Under the pieces are notes generated by a model. It was not told the DNA's origin and searched no databases. It saw only the letters and a program-made list of their open reading frames with translations. A program made the translations under genes and the position numbers. This document shows, piece by piece, positions 20,695-33,059 of a DNA stretch of 64,000 bases (position 1 is its first letter; every line of letters begins with the position of its first letter). The DNA lies in NCBI GenBank assembly GCA_947172415.1, contig OX359190.1, positions 3,968,001 to 4,032,000 on the forward strand, read 5' to 3'. Source of the stretch: Chondrosia reniformis (lineage: Eukaryota; Porifera; Demospongiae; Chondrillida; Chondrillidae).

Positions 20695-20990
20695 ACTTAC
20701 AACTTTAAAGAATTTCTACAGTAACTATTCATTACAAGAAACCTACACAAAAACTTAGCCTTAGGCCTTTTATTAATTGATACTGTGTAATCAACGCTAG
20801 TGATAAGCTTATCTCCTTTACAATTTAAAATGTTTCTAAAGAATTAAGCTGCATAGCCCAAGGCCTTCTAATAATTCATTCACGTTACCGATAAGCCTAG
20901 CTCTTTTACGAATTAAAAGTGTTTCTCAATGTTCTACTAGTCTATAATGAGTCACACAAATGACTTGCACATAGAAATGCATCAAAAAAG
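20695..20990. repeat. Dispersed repeat, copy of 5100-5690 family
   Basis: It carries the same modules as at 5.1-5.7 kb: GATAAGCTTATCTCCTTTACA, GTTTCTAAAGAATTAAGCTGCATAGCCC, CTTCTAATAATTCATTCACGTTAC, AATGAGTCACACAAATGACTTGCACATAGAAATGCATC. Confidence 0.7.
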
Positions 20991-21114
20991 GACTTAAAAT
21001 GTTTAATGTAATTTGGATCATCTATAATATCTGTACAGCAAATATTGTTGAATCGTGATGTCAAATTACGTCATTCCAACACCTCGAATTCAATTCCACA
21101 ATATTACGTGACTA

Positions 21115-21333
21115 TTGCATCATTGTTTTACAGCTCACTGTGAAAATCAGTATTGTAACGTTGATTTACGTATTATACACAGCCTTCACTTTGTGGATCC
21201 ATCCACAGGAGTTCACACACAACATGTGGACAGCTACTGGGCTAGAGTCAAGTGGCGATTTAAGTCCATGAAAGGTGTTAGCTCCAAGCAGCTTCCCAAC
21301 AACTTGAATGAATTCATGTGGTGGGAAAAGTGA
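21115..21333 (+). pseudogene. Merlin/ISXO2-type DDE transposase, C-terminal fragment
   Basis: The frame reads HSLHFVDPSTGVHTQ, HVDSYWARVKWRFKSMKG, LPNNLNEFMWWEK. This is the end of the ISXO2-like DDE domain: F-V-x-P-x-T-G-x-H-T-Q-x-x-E-S-x-W-x-x-x-K and the closing L-x-E-F-M-W-x-E. The third catalytic residue, normally Glu before S-Y-W, is Asp here. The upstream catalytic part was not found. An acceptor (TATTATACACAG or TTTTACAG) precedes the block, so a spliced host or element gene cannot be excluded, but the lone fragment is more likely a relic. Confidence 0.65.
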
Positions 21334-21839
21334 GGAGAGACCCAAGAGCGGGCCTTCACCTAAATAATGGCTGAAATTGCCATACAATACCCTGTTTAAT
21401 ATGGCGAAAAGGAAGAAGACATAATAGTCGGTTTCTATCCTGTATACATCGTCTGCACTCGATAGAACAGCTTCTAACTTTGTCCACTTAGCAAGGAAGT
21501 TTCTGAAAAAACATAAACATGCACTAAATAACACCTTTCACTTGTAGTACGCTAAGGAGCCTGCAGCTTCTCGTTTTCACCATGAGCCGTTAAATAATGA
21601 TGCAATAAAAAATGAAGACTTCGGCAACATAAGATTTGCGCAATACTTGCAATAAAACACAGGGCGATAAAAATTCAATAGAGTTACACTACCATAACTT
21701 CCATATTACATATTTATATGTACATATATATACCCGTAACATGAAGCAATATATAAATTGCTGCCGCAGACAAGAAAGTACATTTGGCAGGGTCAATAAA
21801 CTGGGAATCTCATTCCCTATCCTCATGTTAAGTACAACT

Positions 21840-21966
21840 TGAAGGTCTGCCATCCTTGCCATATCCTGATCTTGTTCTCCAGTCTGACCTCTGGGGACCA
21901 CTACTACCAACCAATACAGGAGCTCCTTGTTCACCAGACACACCACTGCAGCACAATCTCTTCATG
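21840..21966 (-). pseudogene. Collagen-like Gly-X-Y fragment
   Basis: On the minus strand one frame reads G-V-S-G-E-Q-G-A-P-V-L-V-G-S-S-G-P and an adjacent frame continues G-Q-T-G-E-Q-D-Q-D, then G-K-D-G-R-P. The Gly-X-Y spacing across a frame break suggests a decayed collagenous segment. It is short and Pro-poor, so confidence is modest. It lies 300 bp upstream of the kelch gene on the opposite strand. Confidence 0.35.
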
Positions 21967-22262
21967 TTCCAAGTACAAGTTGAATGTCTTTGAATTGAAG
22001 GATGTAGTTTGTTGAGGCTTGATTGAGTCAATATAGTGTTTGCTATACAAACATTTTGAAATGTGTTGCATACCTTACTTTATTTGGAAATGTTTTCCTC
22101 CAAGAATAGCGGGAAAACACTCAGATCTGCCGCCAATAGTTAAATAAGGAATACGGTCGTTATAGTAACGGCATAGTAACAGTGTGGTCAGTAAAGTATT
22201 TGCTAAGTAGTTCTCAGTTTTCAAGTGTTCAGTTTTTTCTTTTGTTTGCCTTGCTGAGGATA

Positions 22263-23813
22263 ATGAACGTGGAGAACGTAAGTTTACTTAATAGGTCTCT
22301 TGTTAGCAGTTTATAGTGTTGTAGGAGCTAGTGTTAACTATTACTGGTCCGAATTCAGTGCCAAAATTAAAACTCGCTTAGTTTGAGATAATAGCCAAAC
22401 TTAAGAAAGTAATTAGCTACAGAGTAAGTGAACCTGTCGGGACTAACTGGCATACATTCAGAGACTAGTTTCTGTTCGATTGTTTAGAAAGGAATACTTG
22501 GCTGGCTCGTGTACTTCAATTACAGTTGTTGAATCCGTGTAAAACCTAAACCAAACCAGTCAACTATAGAGCGAAGAGCCACACGCGATTCCTATCCTTT
22601 TAGGGGACAAGTTAGAAAGCGAGGAACTGATTCGTAATCTTTCCGTAACTGAATAACCTTTCTGTTACTCTACTGGTGGCAATTAGCTTGTCACTGTAAA
22701 CGTTATAAAGTTTAAAATATGAGCATATTAAACTATGAGCCATGCATGCACGTTAAGAATATTTAGACAAGAACATTTATGGCACTTACAGACCTCAAAG
22801 TGTTCTTGCAATAAGTTGCTACAGAACTTGCTCCTTCCCTGTCATTCAGTTCCTCCAAACAGTGAATACATTATCTTTTCTTTCTTTTCACTAATTAGGT
22901 ATTTCAAAGTGACCTCTTGACAGCTGGAGGAGGTCACTTCCTTAAATCAACTGAAATACCGGAAGCGATTATTGGAACTTATTTAGGGAAGGCAGTTGCA
23001 ATTAACGAACGAGTATTTGTCTACGGGGGATTATGTGTAAATGCAGCATCTGAACGGATCGTTCAGGTATACAATGTACTAACGAAGAAATGGTCAACAC
23101 TACCTCCATCTCCGTATTCTTTCAGTGTAGCCACCATCATAAAAGATCAGATAACTCTGATAGGAGGTAGAGACACTCTTTACACTACTACAAACAAGCT
23201 AGTGACATGGACAGGTGAAGAATGGTTAGAGCTATATCCTCCAATGCACACTGCCCGATACCAACCAGGTGTTCTTGCTATTGGAGACTTAGTAATTGTG
23301 TCTGGAGGAAGAGGAGCAGATCGCAGAGAAATAGACACAATTGAATTCCTGGATATTAACACTAAAAAGTGGATCCAGTCGAATCTGAAACTTCCTCAAC
23401 CATTATCAGGACACCACATGGCATTGTGTGGTGAATACATTTACATCTACTACTACTACGGCTATGGATATTTTTGGAGAATGAATAAGAAGAATTTTAT
23501 GGCTTCACTTACCAATAATGAAGTACATCACTGGGAAGAGCTCGAGAATGCACCAATGAACAGTTCACTATTACAATACAGCACCCTACCAGTCCTAGTA
23601 GGTCCACATGGAATCTTCATTTTCGAGAAGAAGAAGTGGACACAAATTAGTAAAGAAACGTCTTATAGCAACACCTGTACGGCTTCCCTCAACGGAACTA
23701 CATTTCTCACCATTGGAGGAAGAATAAGAGTAGGAGAATATGAGACAAGAGCTGTACAGTACAATATTGCAGCTGAGGTTAGTAACTCATTTAATTACAA
23801 AACATTACATTAA
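22263..23813 (+). CDS. Kelch-repeat protein, two exons
   Basis: Exon 1 is 22263-22277 (MNVEN, donor GTAAGT). Exon 2 is 22899-23813 (acceptor CTAATTAG, phase 0, beginning VFQSDL). Together they give 309 residues. Kelch hallmarks: V-Y-G-G at about 46-48, L-I-G-G-R at 92-94, V-S-G-G-R-G at 139-141 and T-I-G-G-R at 276-278, each followed by a W at the blade end (KKWSTLPP, EEWLELYPP, KKWIQSN, KKWTQIS). This is a partial beta-propeller of four to six blades with no BTB, BACK or RING domain, so it is probably a binding adaptor. A donor-like GAG|GTTAGT near 23776 leaves open more exons. No stop or frameshift. A truncated relative lies at 34320. Confidence 0.8.
22278..22898 (+). other. Intron 1 of the kelch gene
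   Basis: A 621-bp intron with GTAAGT and a pyrimidine-rich TTTCTTTCTTTTCACTAATTAG end. No element or frame of note inside. Confidence 0.7.
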
Positions 23814-23975
23814 AGTACGTATTACAAGTCTTGTTAACATTCGGTGCGCGCATAGCGTGCACTTTCTCCTTCAAATAGAAACATTAGAAGATTTTATTTC
23901 CTTCGTTAGAGTCACCTAACTTGTGCGCTCAGTGTACACGAAGCGCGTGTCAATACTAACAAGACTTGTATTGTT

Positions 23976-26900
23976 TTAAGTTCTCGTACGAGTATACAAT
24001 ACACGCAACTCACGAGTGTAGTGCACAACAATGTCAAATGGAATACGCTGCTTTGTATTCAAACTTGCAATGAGTTGCCTAAATTCCCTATCCGTAAGGG
24101 AGTGTCTACTCATAGCTCCAATGTCGTCATCATTGTCATTTAGGAGCATATGTTCTTCATCTATTCCACTCAGATTGTCATTATCAAGGCATGCTGGATC
24201 CATGAAATGCTCTTGGTTCATCAACCCTCCTTCAGCCTCAATAAAGGGTTGTGCAGCATCCTCCCTTTTAGCCTGCTGTGCCATTGGGGCAACGACATCT
24301 TGGTAGGCATCGTCTTCCAAGGCTTGTAATTGCACAACAGCCTTCTGCACTTCATCTGCAAAGGCATGATTGGGAGCATTCAAAACAACCATTTCTCCTT
24401 CTCGTACAATGAAAGCCTCCATTGCAGAAGAGTGACCTTTCAATAGATCCTCAGGTTCCTTCCTCCAAGGGATGTATAGTAGCAGCAAACTGTAGTAATA
24501 GTCATCACCATGACTTTCTACTGTCTGTATTGGGATTCGAAGACAGGCTTGCTTCCTTCTCAGACGAACCTATCCCATGTCATTCTGCAACTGGTTACGA
24601 AGCTGTGCTGGTCCATTTCCAGCTTTCCCAACACCTCGTGAATCTACATCATACCACACTGCAAAGTGAGCCAAGGTTATGCTTGCAAATTCTGGTGTGT
24701 CAGGTCTAGAGGCATATCTATCAAAGATACCAGGGGCAAAAATATCAGAGGAATCATCCTCCAATTCAAGCAATTCAGACCTACTCTTGAGTAACCGCAT
24801 TCTCTTTTCTGGTCTGGCAGTGTTAAGGAATACAACTTTTCTTGAATTTTCTTTCAAAGGCAAGTGACACAATCGATATGCTGCCTCCTGGGCACTCAAC
24901 TCACGATGGGTCAGCATTGTGTTGCCAATCTTTGACAGACGCTTTCTTGTTGAAGCCTGAGGAGGCAAGCTTTCCAATGCATCTCGTATAGCTTTCCTGA
25001 CCTCTTCACTTTCTGATTTACACATGTGAGAACACACATATGCAGCTGTGCCATATAATGATAAATCAACTGTATATCCATATTAGCTTTCCATGCCTTC
25101 AGAAGGTGTGTATTGTATGGATTGCAGTTTTCTTCCCCTGCTGATCTCTTCAAGACATAGAACCTGGACTTCTTTCCAGGATCATCATGGCTTTTTAGCC
25201 GTGTATCTTCTGACAGAGGTTGAGGAAAATCAAATCGGCAGTCTGCCACATTTTTCCCCCTTCGTGTTGCTTTCCTGCAAGTTGATGTATGATGGTGCTG
25301 CTGCACTCTCAACACCAATGAACGAAGTTCTTCATCTCTGCAACCTTGTGTTGGAATATTCACAGAAATGTACCTATGAATGTACTGTGGAGCAATCTGC
25401 CTTCCAGCTGTAGTATCTAAGTTTGGAGCATCCCTTAGCCACCACATGGAATGGACATGTGGAGATCCCCTCAACTGGAATTCAATCCTCCAAAAGTAGT
25501 CAACTACCTCACCAATAGGTTGCCCAGATCCTTTAATCACTTCCCTGAGGAAGCACTGAAAGCGATGTGCAAAATGCCTAGCTGTAACCACTGGATTTGT
25601 CCTCATCAGTTCTCTCCTCTCACTGGCTGATAAATTAGCTGCCTGTTCCTCTGACAGATTCTGACCCATACTCCTGCTTAGCACTATCATCAAGTCCACC
25701 CAATTATTATCGTCAGCACTCAGTGTGACAAAGAATGTGTGAGGACCTAGGGTGCGAAACATGGCAAATAGCTGGATCTGTACTGAGTTCCAATAAGCCT
25801 GTGTGCCACAAATATCTCTCATGAAGCTATAACAATTTTCACGCAAGTGAGGGTTATCTTCCAGGCGTCCTCGCAGCAAACCAGCTGTGAGTAGCTCCTT
25901 CTCATTGGTTTCCTTGTTAGACTTCTCACAGTGGCCTATTCTGAATGATCGCATTCTCATACCAATAGAAATGCTGCTCTGCAACTTCAGGTCTTCTACA
26001 ATGTTACAGGCCCAAAAGATATAAGCAGGATGACATACCCATCTTGAGTCAGCACTAAGCATTCTTGTTTGGAAATATTCTAGAGGTATAACCTTGACTT
26101 CTCTGATGGTGCCAAAACCATTTTCACCATTGGGGTAAAGGGTCGGAAAAGCCAATACTTCTAAATCATTTTGATTCTCAAATATACTTAGTGGTGTGGT
26201 TGTTACTCTCTTCAACTTATGTATCTGTTGTTCTATTGGTATACTACCTTGTTTCAAGTCAACAGCCTCTACAACAGACTAGAGAGCATCCAACCTAATA
26301 ATTCCTGTTTCATCCATTTCTAAAATGTCTTCATTCACATTTTCACCGTCAATGACTTTTTCTTCTTTATGGTTGAACATATCTTCTGACATCTTAGTGA
26401 TGGTGATGTCACCATACAAGGGGTTATGTTGCTTTAACCATTTCAGAGCTTGCATCACATTGGAGTATTGACAGGTTTGGTAAATTGTATCAGGGACAGA
26501 GTCATTTGGTTTACTTCCAATTGAGTCTGCCTTCTGAATGTAAAGAATATCTTCATCACTGGGTAAAAGAGGGAGCTCTGCAATGACACAGTCAACATTA
26601 GAGGGAAAGTTGATTACCTGGCCTCTAACAGCCCTTTGTCCACCCCTTGGCAAAATGACCATTTTCATGAAAACAGTAGCCTTTGAAATTAAACGCTGCT
26701 CTAATGTGTTCAGTCCAATGAACACTGAAGGGACCTCTGGTACTTTCATTTTATTAAACTGTGATCCTGGTGGAATTTTCTTTCTTTCCATAGCACTCTT
26801 GCACTTGTTACACAACCAAACACTTCTTGAATTGATTCATTCACCACAGCAAGTAGATCATTTGCCACATCGCAGCGGTATAGGGCACCCAACTGCTCAT

Positions 26901-27129
26901 AGCACAACCTTTCACATGAAAAACACTTATGGGTCGGCCCCTTAAGAATCGCTTTTTCAAATTTATGTAAATTATTTTTCAACTTTAAACCTTGTTTTGA
27001 TGGTATTGAAATCTCAAGTCTTGGTACTTGCACAGCAGATACAGTAACAACACCAGACGCAATTACACCACCCACCACCTCTAGACAACTGCCCCACCCA
27101 CAATCTTCTAGAATCACATGAAGGCACAA
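23976..27129 (-). pseudogene. Helitron replication protein ORF, disrupted, lacking helicase
   Basis: Read on the minus strand. 27129-26815: a Cys pair (HKCFSCERLC), and after a frameshift L-C-N-K-C-K. 26780-26280: a DUF6570-like region (FIGLNTLEQRLIS, ILPRGGQRAVRGQVINFP). A TAG at 26278-26280 interrupts LDAL*SVVEA. 26257-25045: Helitron_like_N region ending in the HUH motif R-G-S-P-H-V-H-S-M-W-W (residues 266-269 of the 448-residue frame). A frameshift near 25045 leads to A-Y-V-C-S-H-M-C-K, the tyrosine motif Y-x3-Y-x2-K with His for the second Tyr. A TAG lies near 24573, then YYYSLLLLYIPWRKEPEDLL. The frame ends near 23976, where the Pif1-type helicase should begin. It is a rolling-circle element, inactive as read. 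Confidence 0.85.
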
Positions 27130-29340
27130 TTCTGAACTAATAATAACTATTATATAGTAAACAGAAGTGATGATTTTGACTTACTCAAAAATGGCCACTT
27201 CAACATTATCACCGCTGTCACTGATTCTTCCACAAACACGTTCAGTATCAACGCTAGAAGAAGTAATTCATTGCGACGTGCTTGACGTTAGTGTTGTCGA
27301 TTTTTATAAATACAGCAATTAAATAGTGCGATAGAAATTCGTGCGCCCAGTTATTGCCTCGCATAATTAGAGATAAAACTCACACATACAATATTGTCAC
27401 TTTACGGTATCAATGATGGCTAAGTTGGCTTGTGTTCTGTGCAGTATTTCTTACTGTTTTTTCCATGTGCACTGTTCTGGGATGATTCCTTCTGCATTGG
27501 GTAAAAAGGTGTAGTATTAATGTTGCATGCAATTTATACATAAAATTAACTTGTCAGCTAGCCAGTTCTAGCTGCACTGTGCATACCATAAATGCAGTTT
27601 CATAAGCAACTAAATTCAGTTTTTCACTCATTTATATACCTTGGAAAGCTATATATATATATTGAAATAAAGAATGTCATTAAGTACATTCCAATTGCTA
27701 AATATGGGAGGTGTCCGTAAGTTTTCCAAAGGCAATTAAGTATTGCATAATAAGACTAGGTTTGTATACAACACTTAAATGGATTGGAAACAACATAACA
27801 TGATGTGAGCAATTAAGGGTTGTTATGCTTCCCAATTTTTGTCTTAGAAGTGTGAAGATGGCCGTAGTCAGACACACTTCATCGTTTGTTTTGGACAGTG
27901 TATATAATCTGGAACCACATTTTGTGTTACTATAATTAAAAAGCATATATTTCTCTTATTATTAATCAAGTGAGAGATACATTGTAACGATGAGTTCATA
28001 GATAACTCTCCTTTAACTCCATGTTCTAAGATAAAGACACTCAAAGTTTGCTGGACAATTTACCCAACTGAAGCGTTTTTCTTTCGTGTACTAAAAGGAT
28101 AGCCTATTTTACTTCTCTTCTATTAACTAGTGGAGTCAGTTTAGTACATGACAATGTTATTAGGGATATGCTCTATTCATTAAAGAACTTAGCGGTGCTA
28201 CTACTATAGATACATAAACGATTTACGCGATTCTTTGTATATAATGGCAAGTTCCTGTCTTTTCTCCAATCTATACCTATATTACCTAGCAAGGTAGCCT
28301 TTCGATCGATAGCTTGAGAAGTTTGGCGTCATTGCTGACGCTATATAGCTTATTCCATACAACTGGAAGCGTTACTTATTGTACCATGACCCTAATACTT
28401 GGGCTAATCGCCGAACGAATTGGTAACGTTAAAAGTGATATACGAGAATCATATGAAATCCTTTATTGTATCCCTCTTCAAAGGCTATTGGACGTATCAA
28501 GTCATTTATAAAAGCGTTCTAGCTCCTCATACGTCCCGGAAACGCTGTACCCATAAACGGAATTTCAACAAACATGGTGACAGCCGCGCGTAGGCGGATA
28601 CAAATCCAAAGTCATTGTTCTTTTCCTAAGTAGAAGTCGTCCTAAGTAGAAGTCGGATTTAAGTATTAATTTAAGATGAATCTTAGCAGTTTAAGAAAGT
28701 AGGAGGAAAAGGAAGGAAATCCGAATGAAGAAATACAACTCTTTCAAATGGATAGATGTGCAGCTGAAAATTGGTGTCAGCATTCACAGACCGACAGCTA
28801 AGTGTACATTTCTGTAGGTTGAGATGATTGTACTGTAAGCTTGTGGGAGGTGGACACTGGTTATTGTTCATCCCTAAATCATATCCAAAGAGTTTCACAC
28901 AAAGGGGTAAGATTTTCTTTTCATTCACGTAGCTAAAAAACTTTGGTCCCAGCCGTCCTTAGCATAGCAAGGGAACAAAGGAATTATGCCTATATTAAAC
29001 CATAGATATCTATATTACGTAACGCTACGTAGTATACATAATCTATAATTAAACGTCACTGTCTCATCCTTACAGTACCGTCATCTTTATCACAATCATT
29101 GTAATATTTGCCCTTGTTTATTGATAACATAATTTGAAAAAGTATATTAAACGTTATAGTAAAGGTATTATATACAGATGTAATTTGTCATAAACAAAGA
29201 CAAAATGATTATATACGGCGCCGGACGTAATTATGGATATCATGTAAGCGCCGTCTGTGTCTTTGCCGTACGCTTCTTATTACTGATTAGCAAGATTATC
29301 AATAGATGATACAAACATTACAGTGTTTATTATAAACAGT
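27130..29340. other. No recognised gene; possible short minus-strand exon at 27190-27270
   Basis: The minus strand at about 27200-27270 reads VDTERVCGRISDSGDNVEVAIFE with a donor-like GAG/GTAAGTC boundary, possibly a leader exon of the Helitron ORF. The rest (27300-29340) shows no supported frame or repeat. Confidence 0.35.
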
Positions 29341-29402
29341 TTACTAGACAAATGCACAGCATTATGGGGCGAGCCTTGCTAAGCGCTGCACATGCCAATG
29401 CT

Positions 29403-29990
29403 GTGGTGGTGGTGGGCAGGGTTGGACTGCTGCTTTCGTGTTGGATGTAGTGATCATCACTGCAGGAAAAATGCCAAACCTCGATCGCGGGTGGCAGACA
29501 TGTTCATCGAGCCATATATATAAGCCCCTTTGAAGTGCGTCCTGTAATTTACACCCTATTGCTGTGCTGCAGTCAGCCCCTTTGAAGTGCGTCTCTAACC
29601 AAGCGCGACACCCAATGCCCGCTATCCCTACGTGCAAGAGCAATGTACACCCTATTACTGTGCTTCAGCCGGTCCTTTGAAGTGTGGCATGAAACTGCAG
29701 CGCATAACGTTAACCAAATAGCTGTAGTAGTCGTTTGTCGTCCTGATTTCGCAGCGTATGTCATCGGTGGTGGGCAGGGTTGGACTGCTGCTTTCGTGTT
29801 GTTGGATGTAGTGATCATCACTGCAGGCCTAGGGAAAATGCCAAACCTCGATCGCGGGCGGCAGACATGTTCGCCGAGCCATAAAATTGTAGCGGGCAAC
29901 CACAGCAAAAATTTACCGGGTGAACGTACGGCGACATATATACATACATATATACATACATAGCGCTTCCAGCCATACTACGCACTAGGT
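29403..29990. repeat. ~358-bp tandem duplication
   Basis: The block GGGCAGGGTTGGACTGCTGCTTTCGTGTTG...CCAAACCTCGATCGCGGG.GGCAGACATGTTC starts at 29414 and again at 29772. Internally the phrase CCCCTTTGAAGTGCGTC occurs several times. Minus-strand frames through it are repeat-driven and unsupported. Confidence 0.75.
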
Positions 29991-30082
29991 GGGGCTCGCT
30001 AAGGCTAGCCCCAATAAACAAATACTGTCATGTTTGTAAACACGGGGATCTAATTTAAGTTAGAAGTAAACTTACAGCCTAA

Positions 30083-30690
30083 ATGTACTGTAAGACTTTA
30101 GTAGAGAGAAGTCATGAGCTGTAAGACTATAAGACTAACAGAAAAGTGTATATTTGGAGGCACCGTAACTTTAGACAAATGTAGAACCCCTCTGCTAAGC
30201 TCCACTCTAACAACTTTAGACAGACTTAGAACGCCTCTGTCAAGTTACACTCCAACAACTTTAGACAAATGTAGAACCCCTCTGCTAAGCTACTCACGAA
30301 CAACTTTAGACTGACTTAGAACGCCTCTGTCAATTACACTCGAACAACTTTAAACAAATGTATAACGCCTCTGCTAAGCTACACTCCTACAACTTTAGAC
30401 AAATGTAGAACCCCTCTGCTAAAATACACTCGAACAATTTTAGACAGACATAGAACGCCTCTGCTAAGCTACACTCGAACAGCTTTAGACACACTTAGAA
30501 GCCCTCTGCTAAGCGACACTTGAACAACTTTAGACAAACTTAGAACGCCTCTGCTAAGCTACACTCGAACAACTTTAGACAAATGTAGAACCCCTCTGCC
30601 TTAATGTACTGTAAGACTTTAGTAGAGGGAAGTCATGAGCCGTAAGACTATAGGACTAACAGAAAAGTCTGTATTTGGAGGCACCGTGAA
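30083..30690. repeat. 45-bp minisatellite framed by 88-bp direct repeats
   Basis: TTTAGACAAATGTAGAACCCCTCTGCTAAG-type units start at 30170, 30215, 30260, 30305, 30349, 30394, 30439, 30484, 30529 and 30574, a near-constant 45-bp period over ten units. The block ATGTACTGTAAGACTTTAG... to GGAGGCACCGT stands at 30083-30167 and again at 30603-30690, so the array is bracketed by direct repeats. One phase is open as 15-residue repeats (TTLDKCRTPLLSY), but a 44-bp unit breaks it. Confidence 0.85.
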
Positions 30691-30794
30691 ATCCCTATGC
30701 TGTATTAATAAACTTTTGATATGGCTTCCATCTTCGAATACTTGTAAACGAAATGCCCAACGCTTAGGCTAACTTCGGCACACTATTCTAAGCT

Positions 30795-31064
30795 TTAATT
30801 AGCTTCCTCTTCACTAGCGTCACTGATGAAAATGACACTGATGAAAACTGAACTGCTGAACACCAAAGTAAAGCCTGCGTACAAGGTTTTAAAGACTTCA
30901 AACGACGAATTGGAACCGGTGAAACGTACGCTTGATGCCTTAATACTGAAATATGAGCAAGTAGCTCGAATACGGGGCTGCCTCCTATAACTTGATTTGA
31001 TAATGTGTTTCCCTCCCTCTACAGTGTAGCACCTTACGTCTTTGTGTTCACCGATTCTTGACAT
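30795..31064 (-). CDS. Small hypothetical ORF with hydrophobic segment
   Basis: An 89-residue frame from ATG at 31062 to TAA. It contains one hydrophobic stretch (TLVFSSSVFISVIFI) near the C-terminus and an acidic end (DASEEEAN). No family is recognised and there is no supporting splice or repeat context. Kept only as a possibility. Confidence 0.2.
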   Translation of the reverse strand: MSRIGEHKDVRCYTVEGGKHIIKSSYRRQPRIRATCSYFSIKASSVRFTGSNSSFEVFKTLYAGFTLVFSSSVFISVIFISDASEEEAN

Positions 31065-31505
31065 GGAGTAGTGTAAATATTAATCTTTATATGGATTGTA
31101 CACTACTGTTTGTTTAGAGACAGCGATCAAAGGCCAAGTCGTCTTTACATAATTATAAGTTAATGTATAAGCAGCGCGTATATAATATAGGGGGTCTACT
31201 ACTTATACATATAAGCGTTTAATTTAACTTATTGCTTAGTAAAAGATAATCAATATACTCACTAGAAATGATGTTTGGCGTTCACAAAGGGAGTCATAGA
31301 TAGCTGTAGCGTTGAAAAACGCTGATATAAGCAAAAGCCACTTTTTGACGTTCATCGTTGTAGCGCAGGTTGTTATAGCGATATCGATAATATTGTTACC
31401 GCCAAATGCTCACTTCAAACGCCAAATTTCAGCCGTTTTAGCGAACTTCGGCTGTTGGACAAGATTCCAGCTGTGCGATAAAAATTTCCGACGCTTGCAA
31501 ACAGA

Positions 31506-32624
31506 ATGGATACGATGGAAGTAGTGAGTTTCATTTCTTGCATGATATACCCGACGATATACCTCTAAATAAAGAATGGCGGACTCACTCGGCCCTGTTT
31601 TAGCGACACGTAAACTATACCACCTGTAGGCATACGTAAACTAAATAAAATAAACTTGATAACCATGCAAGTGATTATCAAGTCTATTTTATTAATTGGT
31701 AAGAATTTTAACGAAAGGAAGTGTATAACATGTGTATACGAATTTATTGAAGTATACAGTGTAACCCTTTATACGGGACTCTCTGAAATGCGGACGTCGC
31801 GATTATGCAGACACAAATATAAGGTCCCGATTGTTGCCTGTAGATGTACGTATTTAACTAACGTCTGATTTATAGAGACCTCAATATTCCGTAATACGGA
31901 CATATATCCTTGTACAGTGTATATCATTGCAATAGGAATGTCTTTATATACCCTAGCTGTAGGTAAGCCTGTAACCAGTTGAGAGATACTGTAGTTTCTA
32001 TAGTATTGGTATACTGTTACGATTATGTAAATATCGTTAAGATCCCGTTTTCTATTTAAATATATTACAGGACGATGCACTCTTGCTTGAAGAAAGCATA
32101 AACCCAACCCCCCAACCAAACATTAACCCCACCACCCCCACCCAACCCTACTCCTACCACCCTCACCAATACACCACCCCCACCGAACATTACACCTATC
32201 ACATCCAACAATCCTCCACCTCCACCCAACATTACATCCAATAACTTACCCCCCCCTTCCAAGCACTACACCCCACCCTGTTACCCAGTTCCCCGCCCTA
32301 AAACACAAAAGAAGGCAGGCAAGAAAGGGTGGACATGTAACACGTAAGATGTGTCTTAAGCAGTTTTTTGTGTATGTTATTATAACCTCTTTTCCATGTG
32401 TAGATGCAGGTTCTACAACTTTGGCTTCAGGGGGAGGTGCAAAAGATGCAACTCCCCCAAAAGCAATGTGGGTAGACAGGGGAAGGGTTCAATGGTAAAC
32501 AACATGCACTTGAATGTATAATATATGTAAAAAAAAAAAAATTTTTAATGATTTTTCTCTTTTTTTCCTTTAGACGTTCCATTCAATAAATGTTTCTGGA
32601 GGCGGGAACATTTTCTTCCAGTAG
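31506..32624 (+). CDS. Proline-rich Cys-motif small protein, family copy 3
   Basis: Exon 1 is 31506-31523 (MDTMEV, donor GTGAGT). Exon 2 is 32071-32343 (acceptor ATTACAG; DDALLLEES, then Pro/Asn/Thr-rich sequence ending KKAGKKGWTCN). Exon 3 is 32404-32494 (CRFYNFGFRGRCKRCNSPK). Exon 4 is 32574-32624 (TFHSINVSGGGNIFFQ, stop). Splice phases match copy 1: 0, 2, 0. The promoter side shares GTAGCG(C/T)TGAAAAACGCTG with copy 1 (3779 and 31305). There is no RG tract. The frame at the start of exon 2 differs from the frame at its end, so one indel lies within the Pro-rich part. Function unknown. Confidence 0.55.
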
Positions 32625-32792
32625 AACTATAAACACATATATGCACTGTTTATGTAATTATTTATTCATTAATTAACCTGATTCGGGAAAATAAAAGATA
32701 GTCAAGACGATTAACCAATATTAATTTTAAGGTTGTTTAATGTCTAATCAACTCTCTTTCACGAGCATGAGATCAAATCCATTGCAGGACTT

Positions 32793-33058
32793 TTTATGAG
32801 AAATCAGATTCCTTTTATTCTCTGCTGGGCAACCACTGTGCATAAAGTGCAAGATTTGTCACTTGATACAGCAGCCACGGATCTTGGAAAGAGGATGTCT
32901 TTTAACTGGAAATGGCTAGGGTAGCTCTTAGTCGCGTGTGCACTCTGAACGGAGTGGCCCAACTGAACTTTGAGCCTCAAAAGATGACAGCAAACAAGAA
33001 AGTGCATAATGAAATGGTAAAGCTACGACAACAGTCTACTTGTGGTAGTATATCATAA
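32793..33058 (+). pseudogene. Pif1-family helicase C-terminal fragment (Helitron)
   Basis: The first frame reads RNQIPFILCWATTVHKVQ, DLSLDTAATDLGKR (helicase motif with the T-x-H-K-x-Q-G type signature). After a frame break it continues MARVALSRVCTLNGV (the Y-V-A-L-S-R motif), LNFEPQKM and N-E-M-V-K-L before a TAA. This is the end of the Pif1-like helicase that Helitrons carry, and the part missing from the 23976-27129 copy. It lies on the opposite strand 5.7 kb away, so it is not the simple continuation of that copy. Confidence 0.75.
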
Positions 33059-33059
33059 A

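Noticed and set aside
24031-24306. Plus-strand frames over 24-27 kb
   Set aside because: Antisense shadows of the Helitron ORF, which has recognisable motifs.
29362-29908. Two similar minus-strand frames (RSRFGIF, TKAAVQPCPPP)
   Set aside because: Their similarity is explained by the ~358-bp tandem duplication; no splice sites or family match.
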